From assembly GCA_023525715.1 (NCBI GenBank), contig CM042012.1, positions 59,237,205 to 59,301,204 of the forward strand: a stretch of 64,000 nucleotides of DNA, given 5' to 3'. Each line of letters starts with the position of its first letter. The first letter of the stretch is position 1. The notes beneath the pieces were generated by a model. The model saw only the letters and a program-made list of their open reading frames with translations. It was not told the origin of the DNA and ran no database searches. A program made the translations under genes and the position numbers. Positions 1 through 11,970 of the stretch are shown in pieces. The DNA comes from Cichorium intybus. Taxonomy: Eukaryota; Streptophyta; Magnoliopsida; Asterales; Asteraceae.

Positions 1-365
1 GAGGTGTGTGGGATGCTTAAGGTTCGACCCCTAAGCCTCTATTTATACTGGAGGGCTCCTAAGGTTTTAAACTTAAGGAGCCTTCTTACAAACTACCCCT
101 GGCCTGTCTTTAATTAATTAAACTCTTAATTATTAACAATCCAACCATTTTAATTAATTTCATCAAATTAATTCCCAATTAATATATCAATTAATTACCA
201 ACTAGTTTCTAATCAAATTATTTCAACATAAATAAATAAACTAATTATTCCTACTAAATTTCTGTCACTGTTTGTTTTTACTGGGTCGTGAGGGCAACCC
301 AACAGGAACACGCCATTATTAGAAATATCACCAACAGTTGATGACCTTGGACCACTATTCCAACA
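1..365 (-). repeat. 3' LTR of minus-strand copia element M (cut by window edge)
   Basis: Read on the minus strand this LTR opens with TGTTGGAATAGTGG at 365. It shares long stretches with 12,373-12,661 and 37,310-38,077, including a block around 'gagggcaaccc' and AT-rich ttaattaa stretches. The window starts inside it, so its far end and target duplication cannot be seen. It belongs to the same element as the PBS at 2,548-2,559 and the split 5' LTR. Confidence 0.7.
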
Positions 366-1330
366 TGAATCTCACTCTCCATGGCCTCTTTCTATTTGGC
401 AGCCTCTAGTGCAGTATCATTGATCAATGTGTCACCTATAGTAATATGGAAACCATAAAACTCAAGAGGGTGACTAAATCTATCGGATCTGCAAAGAGGT
501 GGAGATATGTCAGTTTCCTCAATAGGAGTCATCCTCTGGTTGAGTGCTAGTGTAAACTAAAGGTTCTTCATTAGGTTAACTCTTGAATAGCTTTAGATCA
601 ATCTTGCTCCCATTAGTTTCTTTGGATATGTGCTCTCTCTCAAGAAAGACTCCCCTTAGAGCCACAAACACTTTGTTCTCAGAAGGCTTGTAAAACAAGT
701 ATCTAAAGGACTTTTGGGGATATCTAATGAAGTGACACTTATCTGATCTAGGTTCAATCTTGTCATGGGCTTCACAACGAACGAAGACTTCACAAGCCCG
801 TACTTTCAAATGTTCTAGCAAGGGACCTTCTTAGTTGGTACGAGGTTTAATATGTGGGCAACAGTCTCCAGTCCATAACCCCAGAATCTTATTAGAAGTG
901 TAGCATGACTCATCATGGATCGAACCATGTCAAACAATGTTCGATTTCTCCTTTCAGACAGACCATTATGCTGTGGTATTCTAGGAGGATACAATTGTGA
1001 AACTATTCCACAGTTCCTAAGATGTTTGCAGAATTCAAGACTAAGATATTCTCCACCCTATCGGATAGGAGGATTTCGATCTTTTTGCCTAGTTGATTCT
1101 CTAGTTCGCTCTGAAACTCTTTGAACACTTCAAAGGTTTCTGATTTATGTTGAATTAAATAAACATAACCATATATATTAAAATCATCAGTAAATGTGAT
1201 GAAGTATCGTTCACCGTGTCTTGTGGCGGATCTGAATGGTCCATACACATCTGTATGGATAAGGTCCAACATATCCTTGTCTCTTTCACATCTTCCTGTG
1301 AATAATGATTGAGGTTGTGAAGGAAGCGAA
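366..1330 (-). pseudogene. Degenerate Ty1/copia pol (integrase) of element M
   Basis: Two minus-strand stretches are recognisable. One at 1,003-1,272 matches the copia integrase core (HTDVYGPF, then ITFTDDF, then a decayed catalytic stretch reading LLSDRVENI). One at 576-821 matches the copia integrase C-terminal region (VFVRCEAHDKIEPRSDKCHF). They lie in the expected order but in different frames with stops between. The stretch 366-575 still reads as decayed pol-like sequence. Reverse transcriptase and RNase H are missing, so M is internally deleted as well as broken. Confidence 0.75.
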
Positions 1331-2547
1331 ATAGGAGGAAAGTTTGGTTTTTAGATTTATAGCAGACATCTATAAAAAAAGTTTTAGTTAGTTTGATTTA
1401 ATCCTTAAAGATAATTATCCAAGATTATTTAACGAGGCTTGGATCCATATTTTACTTCATGATATGAAAAGGGATGCCATAATGACACCATAAAGTTATT
1501 TAAGTAGGTAAAACTCTTCTCCAATTTCAATCACCATGAAATTCCTAGATCTTTGAGATTCATTGACTAAAGTCAATGGCATGTTAATCTCAATTATGCT
1601 CATCTTAATCCATGTTAGGGATGTCCCGGTCATGGATCAAATGGTGGATCGACCATGAAAAACCACACACGCTCCGTCATCTTCAACTATAATATTAATT
1701 TGACGTGCCGACAAACCGCACACGCTCCGTCAACAGATTATAAATAAAATGTGTGTGTTTCATGGGTATCATAAGATTCACGTTTTTAAATTACTTAAAA
1801 CGGGACTTTTGTTTTAATAATTTTAAGTTAATACTTTTTATCTTGAAACATTGCCCTATCGAACCCTTTTGGTAACTCCAATCAATAAAATGTGGCAGGC
1901 GGTGAGGGTGGTAAGCAATGAATGCTTTTATAAACTGACCTCATTAGGAATCAAAGAAACATCATTCAAACATTCTAAACAGATTTTAGAGAGTGGGTGA
2001 GCCTAGTCATGGTTTGACCAACATTTTTTTAATCTTTAAGTTATACATATATATACAATTTATATATATATATAAACATGCAAGCATGTTAGGTTAATAA
2101 CTAATTTTAACATTACCTAATAATTAATTTTATCATGTTTGCATATTAGGCAATAAGGGTTAAACTTGGAGGCAAAGCAAGTTAGGAAACTTGTAATACA
2201 AGTTAGGGTTGTAAAACCTAGCCGTCATGAAACCCTAGTTTTCTAGAATCACTAGTTTAAGAAACCCTAGTTTCCAGGCAAACCTAATGCACAAGCAAAT
2301 GCCCAAAGTCACTACCAAAGCCCTAAAATTTTCGAAAAAGGCTTTCTAGAAACCCTAATTTGAGAAAATCATAACATGCAATTTCAAGAAAAGGCATTCT
2401 AGCATAAACCCTATTATTGAAAATTATATCATGCAAATTCAAAAGGATTCTACCATAAACCCTAAAAATCTTGAAAATAATAAGCATGCAAACACAAATT
2501 CATGATTCAATTGGGATCCAATAATGCATATAACCTATGAAACAAGG
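1331..2547. other. Non-coding interior of element M
   Basis: No coding sequence is recognisable. The stretch lies between the integrase remnant and the primer-binding site, where gag and leader should be. Several AAACCCTA motifs occur at 2,220-2,460, and a short direct repeat containing 'cacacgctccgtca' occurs near 1,663 and 1,720. Confidence 0.5.
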
Positions 2548-2559
2548 TTGTGATACCAC
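2548..2559 (-). promoter_or_regulatory. Primer-binding site of element M
   Basis: The minus strand reads TGGTATCACAAC, close to the tRNA-iMet complement TGGTATCAGAGC used by most plant LTR elements. It sits beside LTR-like sequence, which fixes M as minus-strand and 2,560 onward as its 5' LTR. Confidence 0.6.
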
Positions 2560-2912
2560 TTAAGGGATTTGATCAATAAATAACAAAAATAGTTCACAGT
2601 AGAAGTCTTAACAATATCAAATCATGTGTTAATACAAAAACTGGCAATGATCATATTGTTTATATCAATTATAGCAACTTAAAAGATGAATAAAAAACAT
2701 TTACCTCTTTCATTGGATGTAAAGATCCTAACCAGAATCCCTCTTTTGATTCACACCCAAGAACACCAAAAGAACAAAATGAACAAACTTCCACAAGGGA
2801 GGGGACAAGAGGCACAAATCCTAATTAGGGTTTGGTAAAAATTGCCAAAAAGGAGGGAGATGGGAGGCCTTAAGTTGGCGGCATCAATAGAGGAGGAAGA
2901 GAGCATCTAGGG
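2560..2912 (-). repeat. 5' LTR of element M, PBS-side part
   Basis: This is the downstream half of the M 5' LTR. It is interrupted at 2,912 by copia element C1; the LTR resumes at 12,373 after the duplicated TAGGG. Assignment rests on its place between the PBS and the LTR homology beyond C1, and on the similarity of both pieces to 37,310-38,077. Confidence 0.55.
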
Positions 2913-3316
2913 TGTTAGGAATTAATTTTAGTTGGTTTAATCTTTTATTTATAGGGACTGAAAATGTTAAATATAAAAGATATAGGCTTTTTGTGGTTTT
3001 TCGGTTGGAACCGAACAACCTATGGGTTGTTCGGTCAGGCCTTAGTTGTTCGGCCCATGTGGTTTGTGTTGGTCGGTTTTAGGCGCTAGGTATAAGTAGA
3101 TGTCGAGTCCTCATTGTTGAGGGTGGGTTCCTTGTCTGTTGTTTTGGAGCATTAGAAGATCATAGCAAAAACCTTGTCAAAGCTCAAGCAACAACAACAT
3201 CTTGTGTACTAGTCTTTGATTTAATCAAGAGTACGTTGAAGGTGATATTGTTTGTGTTCTTATTGTGTGATTGATACCATTTATTGAAGATCTTAAGAGA
3301 GAATTTGGGACCTAAA
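2913..3316 (+). repeat. C1 5' LTR
   Basis: It starts TGTTAGGAATTAAT. The 3' LTR ends CCTACA, whereas this copy ends CCTAAA, so its terminal CA has mutated. Length is 404 bp against 402 bp for the 3' LTR. It contains repeated 'gttcgg' motifs. Confidence 0.93.
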
Positions 3317-3317
3317 A

Positions 3318-3330
3318 TTGGTATCAAAGC
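3318..3330 (+). promoter_or_regulatory. C1 primer-binding site
   Basis: TTGGTATCAAAGC lies just after the 5' LTR and differs by one base from the usual tRNA-iMet complement TTGGTATCAGAGC. Confidence 0.85.
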
Positions 3331-4038
3331 TTGAAACCTTTTGTTTTTAAGTTTTTGGTATCAATCTCATTCTACCTTTGCTTGGATTTTGAATATTTGA
3401 AGGTTTTTGGACTTGTTTTGGGTGTTTTGATCCGTTTTTGGACTGTTCTTGACTGTTTTTTGGTGTTTTTGAGCTTAGTGTTCTTGGTGTTCTTGATAAT
3501 CTTCATCCAAAAATCATCCAAATCTCGTTTTTTGATCCAAAATTGTTGTTTACGGACTTGTTTGTGAGATCCAAATCTGAAAATTGTTGCTCGGTCAAAC
3601 TCCTTGTGGTTGTTCGGCGGCGGATTTGATTGCTTAGGGTTTTTGGAAGTTATTCGGTCAGCATTTGAGTTTCTCGGTCCAACTCGGTGTTGTTCAGTTG
3701 GCCCATTTGTGATTATTCAGTGCTTTTAGGGTTTTCCTTTGTTCGGTGTTGCTCGGTTCACTTTTGTTGATCGGTTTTGGTTACTTGCTAAGTTGCTTGA
3801 TCGTTTTATTGTTCGGTTGTTGATTGGTTTGTTGTTCGGTGTCTGTTAATCGGTCCAGTTGAAAAGTTGTTCGGCTTGTTTATTGTTCGGTCAAGTGGAC
3901 TTTGCTCGTTTAAGGTGTTTCTCGCTCCAGGCTGTTCGGTAAAGTTTGTTCGGTGCATCCTTCAAGTTGTTCGGTTCCGTAAAAAATTAAAACTTTCGTG
4001 ATCATTTTTGAAGTTTTTTTTTTCAAGATTAATTCCTG

Positions 4039-6762
4039 ATGGATCCCGCTATTTCAAACGTTAACAATAATCTCGATTCCGTTATGGGTACCGTTACCCG
4101 TATTCCCCGATTAATCAAAGCTGAAGGTTTTACCGAATGGAAATACATATTTGAGTAGTATATCAAGATGAAAGACGTCAAGCTTTAGAAATGTTTCTTA
4201 CGTCCACCAGTCAGAATTACCGTAACCAGAGGCGATGTTGTGTCTGATACGCTGTTTGAAGAATATTCTGACTTAGACTTTGAGAAGGTGGAACCTGATC
4301 AAAGAGCACTGGCTACTCTTTCAATGACACTTTCACCGGAAATTGCTCAGGGTTTTCGTGAATACGCAACTGCTAAATCTCTGTGGGACGCGTTGATTGA
4401 TGTCTATGAAGGAAATGAGGATATGAAGCAAAGCATGTAAGATATGCTTCGTCAAAGGTTCAATTTCTTTAATCACATCCTTAGAGAATCTCTTGAAGCT
4501 CAGCTACAACATTTCATCACTCTACACACTGAGTTGTCAACTGCTGGGATCACATTTCCAAAGATTGCTGTAAACAATAAGCTTCTCAATTCTCTTCCTA
4601 GAAGCTGGGACATGAACGTGGCAGTCATCAAGAAAACCAAAGACTTAGCTAGACTCTCACTTTTTGAGATTATGGCTATTATAAAATCTTGTGACATGGA
4701 TGACAAACAGAGGGAAATGAATCATGTTGGCTCGTACCAGTCTGCTAACATTGGAACTTCAACAAACAATGCTTTCTCTGTTCAAACTACTGGTCAAGCC
4801 ACTACTAAATTCCAAGCTCAATTTCAGTCTGTTTCATCTTCAGTGGTACCTCAAGCTCCATATGTTGCTGCTTCTTCTGTCAAGACCCCAACTGCTGCTC
4901 AAACTCTTCCAAAAGATGTTGAAGAGAATCTTGGTATGATGGCTGGTCTCCTGAACTGTTACAATGCCTTGGTTGCTGGTGAACTGTTTCATCCTATGAC
5001 TGTGGGAGATCTTGATCAAATCAATCTAGATGACTTGGAAGAAATGGACATTTCTTGGCACATTGCTATGGCGGTGCATAGGGCCAAGAAATTCACTCAG
5101 AGAACATGAAGAAACAGTTGGGTGAACAACAATGGTGAGAGGAAGGTGAGTTTTGGAAAAGCTAATCTAAGGTGTTTCAACTGCAACGAGCTAGCTCGGT
5201 CATTTTGCCCGTGAGTGTACCAAGCCTAGAATGGAGAATCCAGACAGAACCATGGTACCAGTTGGAACAAATCGTGAAGTTGCTCATCCTCAGAATGCTG
5301 AAAGGGCAATGGTAGCTCAGCAATTCACCTGGGAGGATCAGTTGCAGGACTTGAATTTGAATGGAGAGGGTAGAGCTCACCTGGCCTAGATTGAAGGAGA
5401 GATGGATGTGGATGCTGCTGAAGGAGAGATGATGGACTTGCAGTTTGCATTCATGGTTTCTACTACTCCTGCTGATGATGAGGTTAGTGAAGTTTCTTGC
5501 TCTTCTCAAACTTGTATTGACATAATTGCTGAATATCGTGAATTGAATAAGAACTTAGTTAGAGAAATGTTTGAATTAGAAAACCTTGTTTATAAACACA
5601 AAATAAAATTAAAACCTCTTCAGGAAGCCTTAGATGCTAAAACTTCTGATTATCTGAAAATTCAAGATGAACTTACCATAAGGAATTGCCATCTTAAGTT
5701 TACAAATAAAGATATTGCTAGTTTAACTGCTGAACTCAATGCATTAAAATCAAAATTTGAAAATGCTGAATCAACTTTTAAGAAAGTCTATGTATCGAGT
5801 GAAGTAATTGAATATATACTTGAAAAACAAACAGTTTGGTGAAACATACATGGTGAAGGTCTTGGATATAGTGTTGTTCCTCCTCCATACAATAATAATT
5901 TTACACCATCCCCAGACACTGAAGAATCAGAAGAATGTTTTCTGTCAAATTATATTCAAAAGAATACATCTGGCACCGCTGAGAGTTCTGAAATGAAATT
6001 TATTGATGTTTGTATCTCATGTGCAGATAAAATTAAAAACGAAGATTGAGGATGTTGAAGATTCGCCAGCTATTAATCTTGTTAAAATTTGTTTGAAGAC
6101 TAATTCTGATGATTTGTGTGATGATGTGAAACTTGACACTAAGATTTATGTTGATTCTAAAACTTTGTGTGATGTTGGTTTGAAAACTGCTAGGAAAAAT
6201 GTTTTGGTTGATAAACCTGTTACATGCTTGTGTGTGTGGAAATTATTTGCATATATCTGGACCTGGACAGAATTCCAATGTACCTTTGATAAGGCAGACT
6301 TGTTTTAATTGTGGAATTGTCGGTCATATAGCCAGAAATTGTCCTCGACATATGTATGCTTCTCAAAATAAACAGGTTTGGCAGAATGTTCCAAATGGGA
6401 AAACTCATAAGAGAAAACCCTCAAGGTCACGTTCTAGAAAGAAAAATCAAAATAACACGAATGCCTGGAATCGAACTGCTTCTAGAAGTAACTATGTCTT
6501 ACCAACCGTTGTAAGACCAAAGTCATTTCAAGAATCAACTTCTAGTAGTTCTGATTCTACTACAAATATAAATGTTCCCATTTGGTCAAAAGTAAAACTT
6601 TTCAAACCAAATGTTAAATGGGTTCCTAAAGGCAGTGTTAAAACAATTTCTAATGTTTCACCATTATTTCATCAACATGACATGAGTTTTGAATCAGTTA
6701 AATGTATTGATAGTCAAGGTCAACCTAGTTTCCATATGGACTGGGTGCTTAAATCTAATTGA
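4039..6762 (+). pseudogene. C1 gag, broken; two CCHC knuckles and a coiled-coil
   Basis: The reading frame opens at ATG 4,039 (MDPAISNV). It covers the copia-type gag domain (about 4,240-4,720), a first zinc knuckle near 5,171-5,220, a Glu/Lys/Leu-rich coiled-coil (about 5,510-5,830) and a second knuckle of pattern CX2CX4HX4C near 6,302-6,343, followed by an Arg/Ser-rich tail. Stops occur at 4,156, 4,186, 4,438, 5,107 and about 5,387. A small change frameshifts the first knuckle, and the frame shifts again after the coiled-coil. Gag normally forms the virus-like particle that packages element RNA. Two separated knuckles and the long coiled-coil make it larger than a standard copia gag. Confidence 0.85.
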
Positions 6763-9700
6763 TCTCGCAACCTGTGCAGGAACAGTTACAGAGGAATATA
6801 AGTAGACATTAGTATGTTGATAGTGGCTGTTCTAGGCACATGACAGGCGACATGTCCCAATTACACAACATTGAGAAATTTAATGGGGGATGTATTTGCT
6901 TTGCGGGAGGTGGAAAAGGGATGATCACACAGAGAGGGACAGTGTCGAATGGTGTGTTGAAATTTGAGAACGTCAATTTTGTACCTGAGCTCAAGCACAG
7001 TCTGCTAAGCGTTTCTCAAATATGCGACAAGGGTTTTTCAACCCATTTTACAAAGAAGGAATGTCTAATTCTCAAACCCAGTGTAGTCATTCCAGAGGAG
7101 TGGATTCTTGTTCGATCTGAATGAAAAGGTAATGCTTACATCATCGACATGAATCACAACACTCCCGAAAACATCACCTGCTTATTCTCAAGAGCTGGAG
7201 AACAAAGCGCGATGTTGTGGCATAAACGCCTTGGTCATGCCAATGCAAAGAATCGGAATCATCTTGCAAAGAAAAACATGTTTGTAGGACTTCCAATCAA
7301 GGACTTCATTACATTCGAGAAATGTGTTGCCTGTGCTCAAGGCAAACATCACAGAAAGCCACATAAGCCCAAACTGATCAATTCCATTGATTCGATTCTT
7401 CAGCTGATTCACATGGATCTATTTGGCCCGGTTAATGTTCTCAGTCTTAATTGCAGTTCTTACTGTTTAGTTATTATTGATGATTACTCACATTTTACCA
7501 CGGTTTTCTTCTTAAAGAACAAAAGTGAAACTGTAGATCTGGTCATTAGATTCATCAAGCTCATTGAAAATCAAATGAATCAGAAGCTAAAAGCCATCAG
7601 ATGCGACAACAGAACGGAATTCAAGAATGCAGTTCTAAACAAGTTTTGTGCAGATAAAGGTATCATACGTCAGTATAGTGTTGCTCATACTCCTCAACAG
7701 AATGGTGTTGCTGAGCGACGGAACAGAACTCTTATGGATGCTACGCGTACCATGCTGTGTGATTCTAAACTGCCGGTGATATTTTGGGCTGAAGCCATCA
7801 ACACAGCCTGTTATGTCCAAAATCGAGTCATCATCAACAAACCTCAAATGAAGACACCTTACGAGATTCTCTATGGTCGCAAGCCAAATGTTTCACATTT
7901 CCGTACCTATGGCTGTCCTTGCACTCTTCTTCATCTTGAAGCCACTCCAAAGTTCAACTCCAAAGCGGATGACTGCTACTTCATTGGATATGCAAGTAAA
8001 ACTGCATATCGAGTGTACAACAAGGCGACAAAGCAGATTGTGGAATCATATGATGTTCGCTGGCTAGAAGAGAATCCAACTGATGCTCGTGTTGGACCTG
8101 ACTGGTTGTTTGATTATGCTGAACTGTTTAAACCTTTCTATGTGTTTTCTGATGTTGTTTCAAGCACATAACAAGGACCCAGTGGAATCACCAGAGAAGA
8201 TGTTGAAGATCTCATTCCTGATCTTATCACTCCGTCAGTCATTCTTGAAAATCCTATTCATGATGACGGTGCATCTCCTGATTTTGCTACAATAACAAAA
8301 GATCCTCCTGATGTTTCATCCCAAGTTGTTGGCGATACCCCAGTTGTTGAACAATCAACTACCGCTAAAGATGTTATTCAACCTGAACCTGCTGATCTTT
8401 TTGAGTCTACTCTCATGGATTCTCTCTTTCCTGAAAGAATTCCTGATGAGTACATTGCAAGTGCTTCTCATGACTTCAGAGATTCTGATAGAGGTGCTTC
8501 AGGCTCAGAAAAAGTTGAGAATATAACCAATCTTTCGGTCTCAACTACTTTAAGAATTCAACGGGACCATCCAATTGACAATCTTATTGGCCCTCTGGAT
8601 GATGGTGTTTTAACCAGAAGCCAAAGTGGTCAAGTCAACGAGTGTCTCTATTCGTGCTTTATATCCCAAATTGAGCCGAAGAACGTAGAGATGGCACTCA
8701 ATGAACCAAGTTGGGTGGATGTCATGCATAAAGAGCTTAACCAGTTTGAGAAGTTGAACGTCTGGCAACAGGTGGAACTACCCGAAGGTAAAAAGGCTTT
8801 GGATACAAGATGGGTGTTTCGCAACAAGCAAGATGAGTTTGGAGTAATTGTGCGTAATAAGGCACGCCTGGTGGTTCGAGGTTTTCGACAGATTGAAGGA
8901 CTTGATTACACAGAAGTATATGCTCCTGTGGCGCGACTTGAAGCGATTCGGATCTTCCTTGCCTACGCTACATACATGAACTTTACTGTCTATCAAATGG
9001 ACGTCAAGACTGCTTTCCTGTACGGTGAGGTGAAAGAGGAAATTTATGTTGATCAACCTCCTGGTTTTGTCAATTCCAAATTTCCAAATCATGTCTACAA
9101 GCTTGATAAAGCTCTCTTGGTCTGCATCAAGCTCCTCGTGCTTGGTACGCTACCTTGACGGAACATTTGTTACAACACGATTATACTCGCGGCAGAATTG
9201 ATCAAACACTGTTCATCAAACGCCAAGATGATGATCAAATTGTTGTCCAGATCTATGTGGATGACATCATCTTTGGTTCAACAAGCGAATTTTTATGCAA
9301 ATAATTTGAGTTGGTGATGAAGAAAAGGTTCGAAATGAGTTCGTTGGGAGAGATGACGATGTTTCTCGGGTTACAAACCAAACAAAGTTTAACGGGTATC
9401 CTGCTTCATCAAGCGAAGTATGTGGAGGATATTCTTGCAAAGTTCGTTTTCAAGGATGCGAAAGAGGCTAACACTCCAATGGCTGAGCGACCTCTGCTAT
9501 CTTCAGACTCAGATGACCAATCTGTCGATCAAACGTATTATTGTTCGATGACCGGTTCGCTGATGTACCTGACTGTTATCAGACCGGATATCGTTTTTGC
9601 AGTTTGCAAGTGTGCTTGCTATCAGGCTAATCCTAAACCTTCTCATCTTGATGCTGTCAAACGGATCCTTAGATACCTTAAAAGGAGACCAAAATTTGGT

Positions 9701-10204
9701 CTCTGGTATCCAAAGAACCGTGAATTTGATCTTTACGCTTTTTCAGATAGCAACTATGGAGGGTGTGAAATTGATAGAAAGTCCACCAGTGCTGGATGTC
9801 AGTTTCTAGGAGACAGACTGATCTCATGGCAATGCAGAAAACAACAGACCGTGTCAACGTCCACAGCTGAAGCTGAGTATGTTGTTGCCTCGGCTTGTTG
9901 TTCTCAGATCATTTGGATGCAGCATCAACTCCTTCATTATGGTATGAACTTTCTTGATACTCCTATCTTCTGTAACAATGAGGCTGCTATCCAATTTGTG
10001 AAAACCCCGGTTCAACATTCTAAGACTAAGCACATTGATATTAAAATTCATTTTATCAGAGATTGCTAAGAGCGAAAATTGATTCATTTGGAAAAAGTCC
10101 ACACAGATAATGATGTGGCGGACTTGTTCACAAAACCTGTTGCAAAAGCTCGATTCAATGTGCTAGTAGAAATGCTCAAAATGATACGTTTCACTGATTG
10201 TTAA
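6763..10204 (+). pseudogene. C1 pol, broken (protease, integrase, RT, RNase H)
   Basis: Protease carries YVDSGCSRHMTGD near 6,817. Integrase has the HHCC zinc site (LWHKRLGHA to CVACAQGK, about 7,216-7,350). Its catalytic residues are Asp in HMDLFGP, Asp in CDNRTEF (the usual DNG reads DNR) and Glu in NGVAERRNR. RT runs from WRQQ-like WQQVELPEGKKALDTRW to YVDDIIFGS near 9,256. RNase H has AFSDSNYGG and TAEAEYV. Stops occur near 6,808, 7,122, 8,169, 9,302 and 10,067, and one frameshift lies near 9,110. The last frame ends at TAA 10,202-10,204. Integrase before RT identifies Ty1/copia. Confidence 0.93.
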
Positions 10205-10584
10205 ATCAGTTCTGTATATATTTTTTTACTTTATTTTTGTTTAAGATTAAAATTGTTCATGTTTTAATTCCGCAATTCTTCCCATGCACAAATTTAGGGG
10301 GAGAAGAAAAACAAAACAAAATTTTGACTCAACAAAAATCAGAAAATTTAAAAAATACAAAACACTTTTTTATAATTTTCATATATTTCCTTTAAAAAAT
10401 TTATAACAAGTGGTATCAGAAATTACGTGTAACTACAATTGGTATCAAGAAAAACAAAAAAAATACAAAACTTAAAAATATAAAAATATTTTTAGATTTT
10501 TTTATAATTTTCATATCTTTCCTTAAAATTTAAAAAATCCAAAAACATTTTTACCTACCGACGACGCACCGAGTTAATACCACT
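10205..10584 (+). other. C1 3' non-coding region, proximal part
   Basis: A/T-rich sequence follows the pol stop. It includes an A/G-rich run 'tttagggggagaag' near 10,296 that resembles a spare polypurine tract. I see no coding sequence. Confidence 0.5.
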
Positions 10585-11180
10585 CACTGATGAGGTAATT
10601 TTTAAGTGTTAGTGATACTCATTGGTACACCTCAATGAGTGTGAAGCTCTGACAACCGCTTCTTAACCAATCTAAAAGTTTTTCTTGTGTAACACCAACT
10701 TCTAGACGCTTTGAGAGAAACCACTCAAAGTCGAGAGTTAAAAAGTCTGTGCCGATGGTTAGATTACATACCGTAGTCTATCACACGCACCAATCCATTC
10801 TCAACCACCTTAATATTTCTGATACAAGAAATAGATGATTCATCACTTTAAACCAAGTAGTGATGATATTTCGACATTCTATGCTAGTGATCTCTGCTAC
10901 AACACAAGTAGTAGATGTGAGGCATCAAGAACCATTCTTACATACAAAGCTTCTAAATTCAAGAGTTGGATGATTCAGTGTAATAAACCATACACTGATG
11001 ACAATTCGAAAGTCTAGCCGATGGGTATGTCTAATAACCAAGACATATTACACGCTCATACCACTCTTGAACCCATACCTTCTTCTAAACAAGATTTTCG
11101 TGATTCAATGTGATATTACCTCACATTGATGAAACATTGAAACTTTGGGTCAGTGATCATTGTTGTTAACCACAATAGCT
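10585..11180 (+). repeat. Five-unit double-hairpin array in the C1 3' region
   Basis: Diverged tandem units of about 132 bp each hold two stem-loops about 50 bp apart. First hairpins centre near 10,591 (weak), 10,720, 10,853, 10,986 and 11,117. Second hairpins centre near 10,628, 10,770, 10,904 (imperfect), 11,036 and 11,168. Arms differ but stay complementary: CTTTGAG/CTCAAAG, TCATCACT/AGTGATGA, TCAGTGTA/TACACTGA, TCAATGTGA/TCACATTGA, ATGTCT/AGACAT. Most loops are 7-8 nt and contain or end in ACC (AGAAACCA, ATAAACCA, AATAACCA, TATTACC). No ORF spans it. It lies between pol and the polypurine tract, where some copia lineages carry an extra gene. Confidence 0.85.
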
Positions 11181-11957
11181 GTGAGACCCCAACAACTTCA
11201 CCGATTCAAAATTGGCACTAGGATGGTACACTCCGTAGAGTTTAGATACCATTGAACGTCTCGCCAAGAGCCAAGTCAACTTGTTGACTTGTCAACTGCA
11301 TTGAGATCTTTGATCAAGGATATGCAGGGGCCAAAATCAAAACGGTCACGAGTAGTTCACCGATACTCAAACAATCGCAGTGCGTTCCTCCGAGTTCACA
11401 CAGATACTGCGAGAAGTCTCATTCTGAGCCAAGGATGAATCCTTGAACAACTGTGGTGAGAGTTTATAACTCCATGACCTACAGGATTTTCAATCATTAA
11501 ACGTATCAAGAAACGCCAGTCAAATGCAACGTTCAAGAATTTCGACACAAAGTTTTGTTCCCGAAAAAGGTGAAGCTGAATTCTATGTGAGAAGTTGTTT
11601 GAATTCCTCCTCAGTCAACTTGTCACTACATTAACACCTGAAGTGATCAAGTGAAGAAATGAAGAGTCAAACTCCAGTCAAATTCAAAGTCACATCAAAA
11701 GCTGGATGTGTTGATTCAAGACATTTACTAATGCCTAAGGAGCTTACCATGCTAAATCCGAAGACAACCTGCATCGAAGACAAAGCTATCACTGCAATGT
11801 GCTGAATTCTATCAACATTCACTCCTGTCACCTGCTAAGATGAAGATTTTCCTGCTAAAGAGGAGATTGTCAATTTGAAGGGGAGATTGTTGAAAATTCT
11901 CTGCAGTGTTCAACTGAAGCCTACTAGAAGCCTGTTGTTATAAATGAAAGCATTAAA
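11181..11957 (+). other. C1 3' non-coding region, distal part
   Basis: No coding sequence is seen. It holds an exact inverted repeat at 11,272-11,291 (arms CAAGTCAAC and GTTGACTTG around TT) and a second tract-like stretch 'gaaggggagattg' at about 11,877. That stretch resembles the true polypurine/LTR junction and may be a relic of an earlier 3' end. Confidence 0.5.
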
Positions 11958-11970
11958 CCAAGGGGGAGAT
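11958..11970 (+). promoter_or_regulatory. C1 polypurine tract
   Basis: AAGGGGGAGAT lies directly before the TGTTAGG start of the 3' LTR, the expected site for plus-strand priming. Confidence 0.9.

Noticed and set aside
2220..2470. AAACCCTA motifs suggesting telomere-like sequence
   Set aside because: Only a few isolated copies with other sequence between; no tandem (CCCTAAA)n run.
11272..11291. Perfect 20-bp inverted repeat as another member of the C1 hairpin array
   Set aside because: The loop is only 2 nt, it lacks the ACC loop word and its spacing does not fit the 132-bp period, so it is noted separately.
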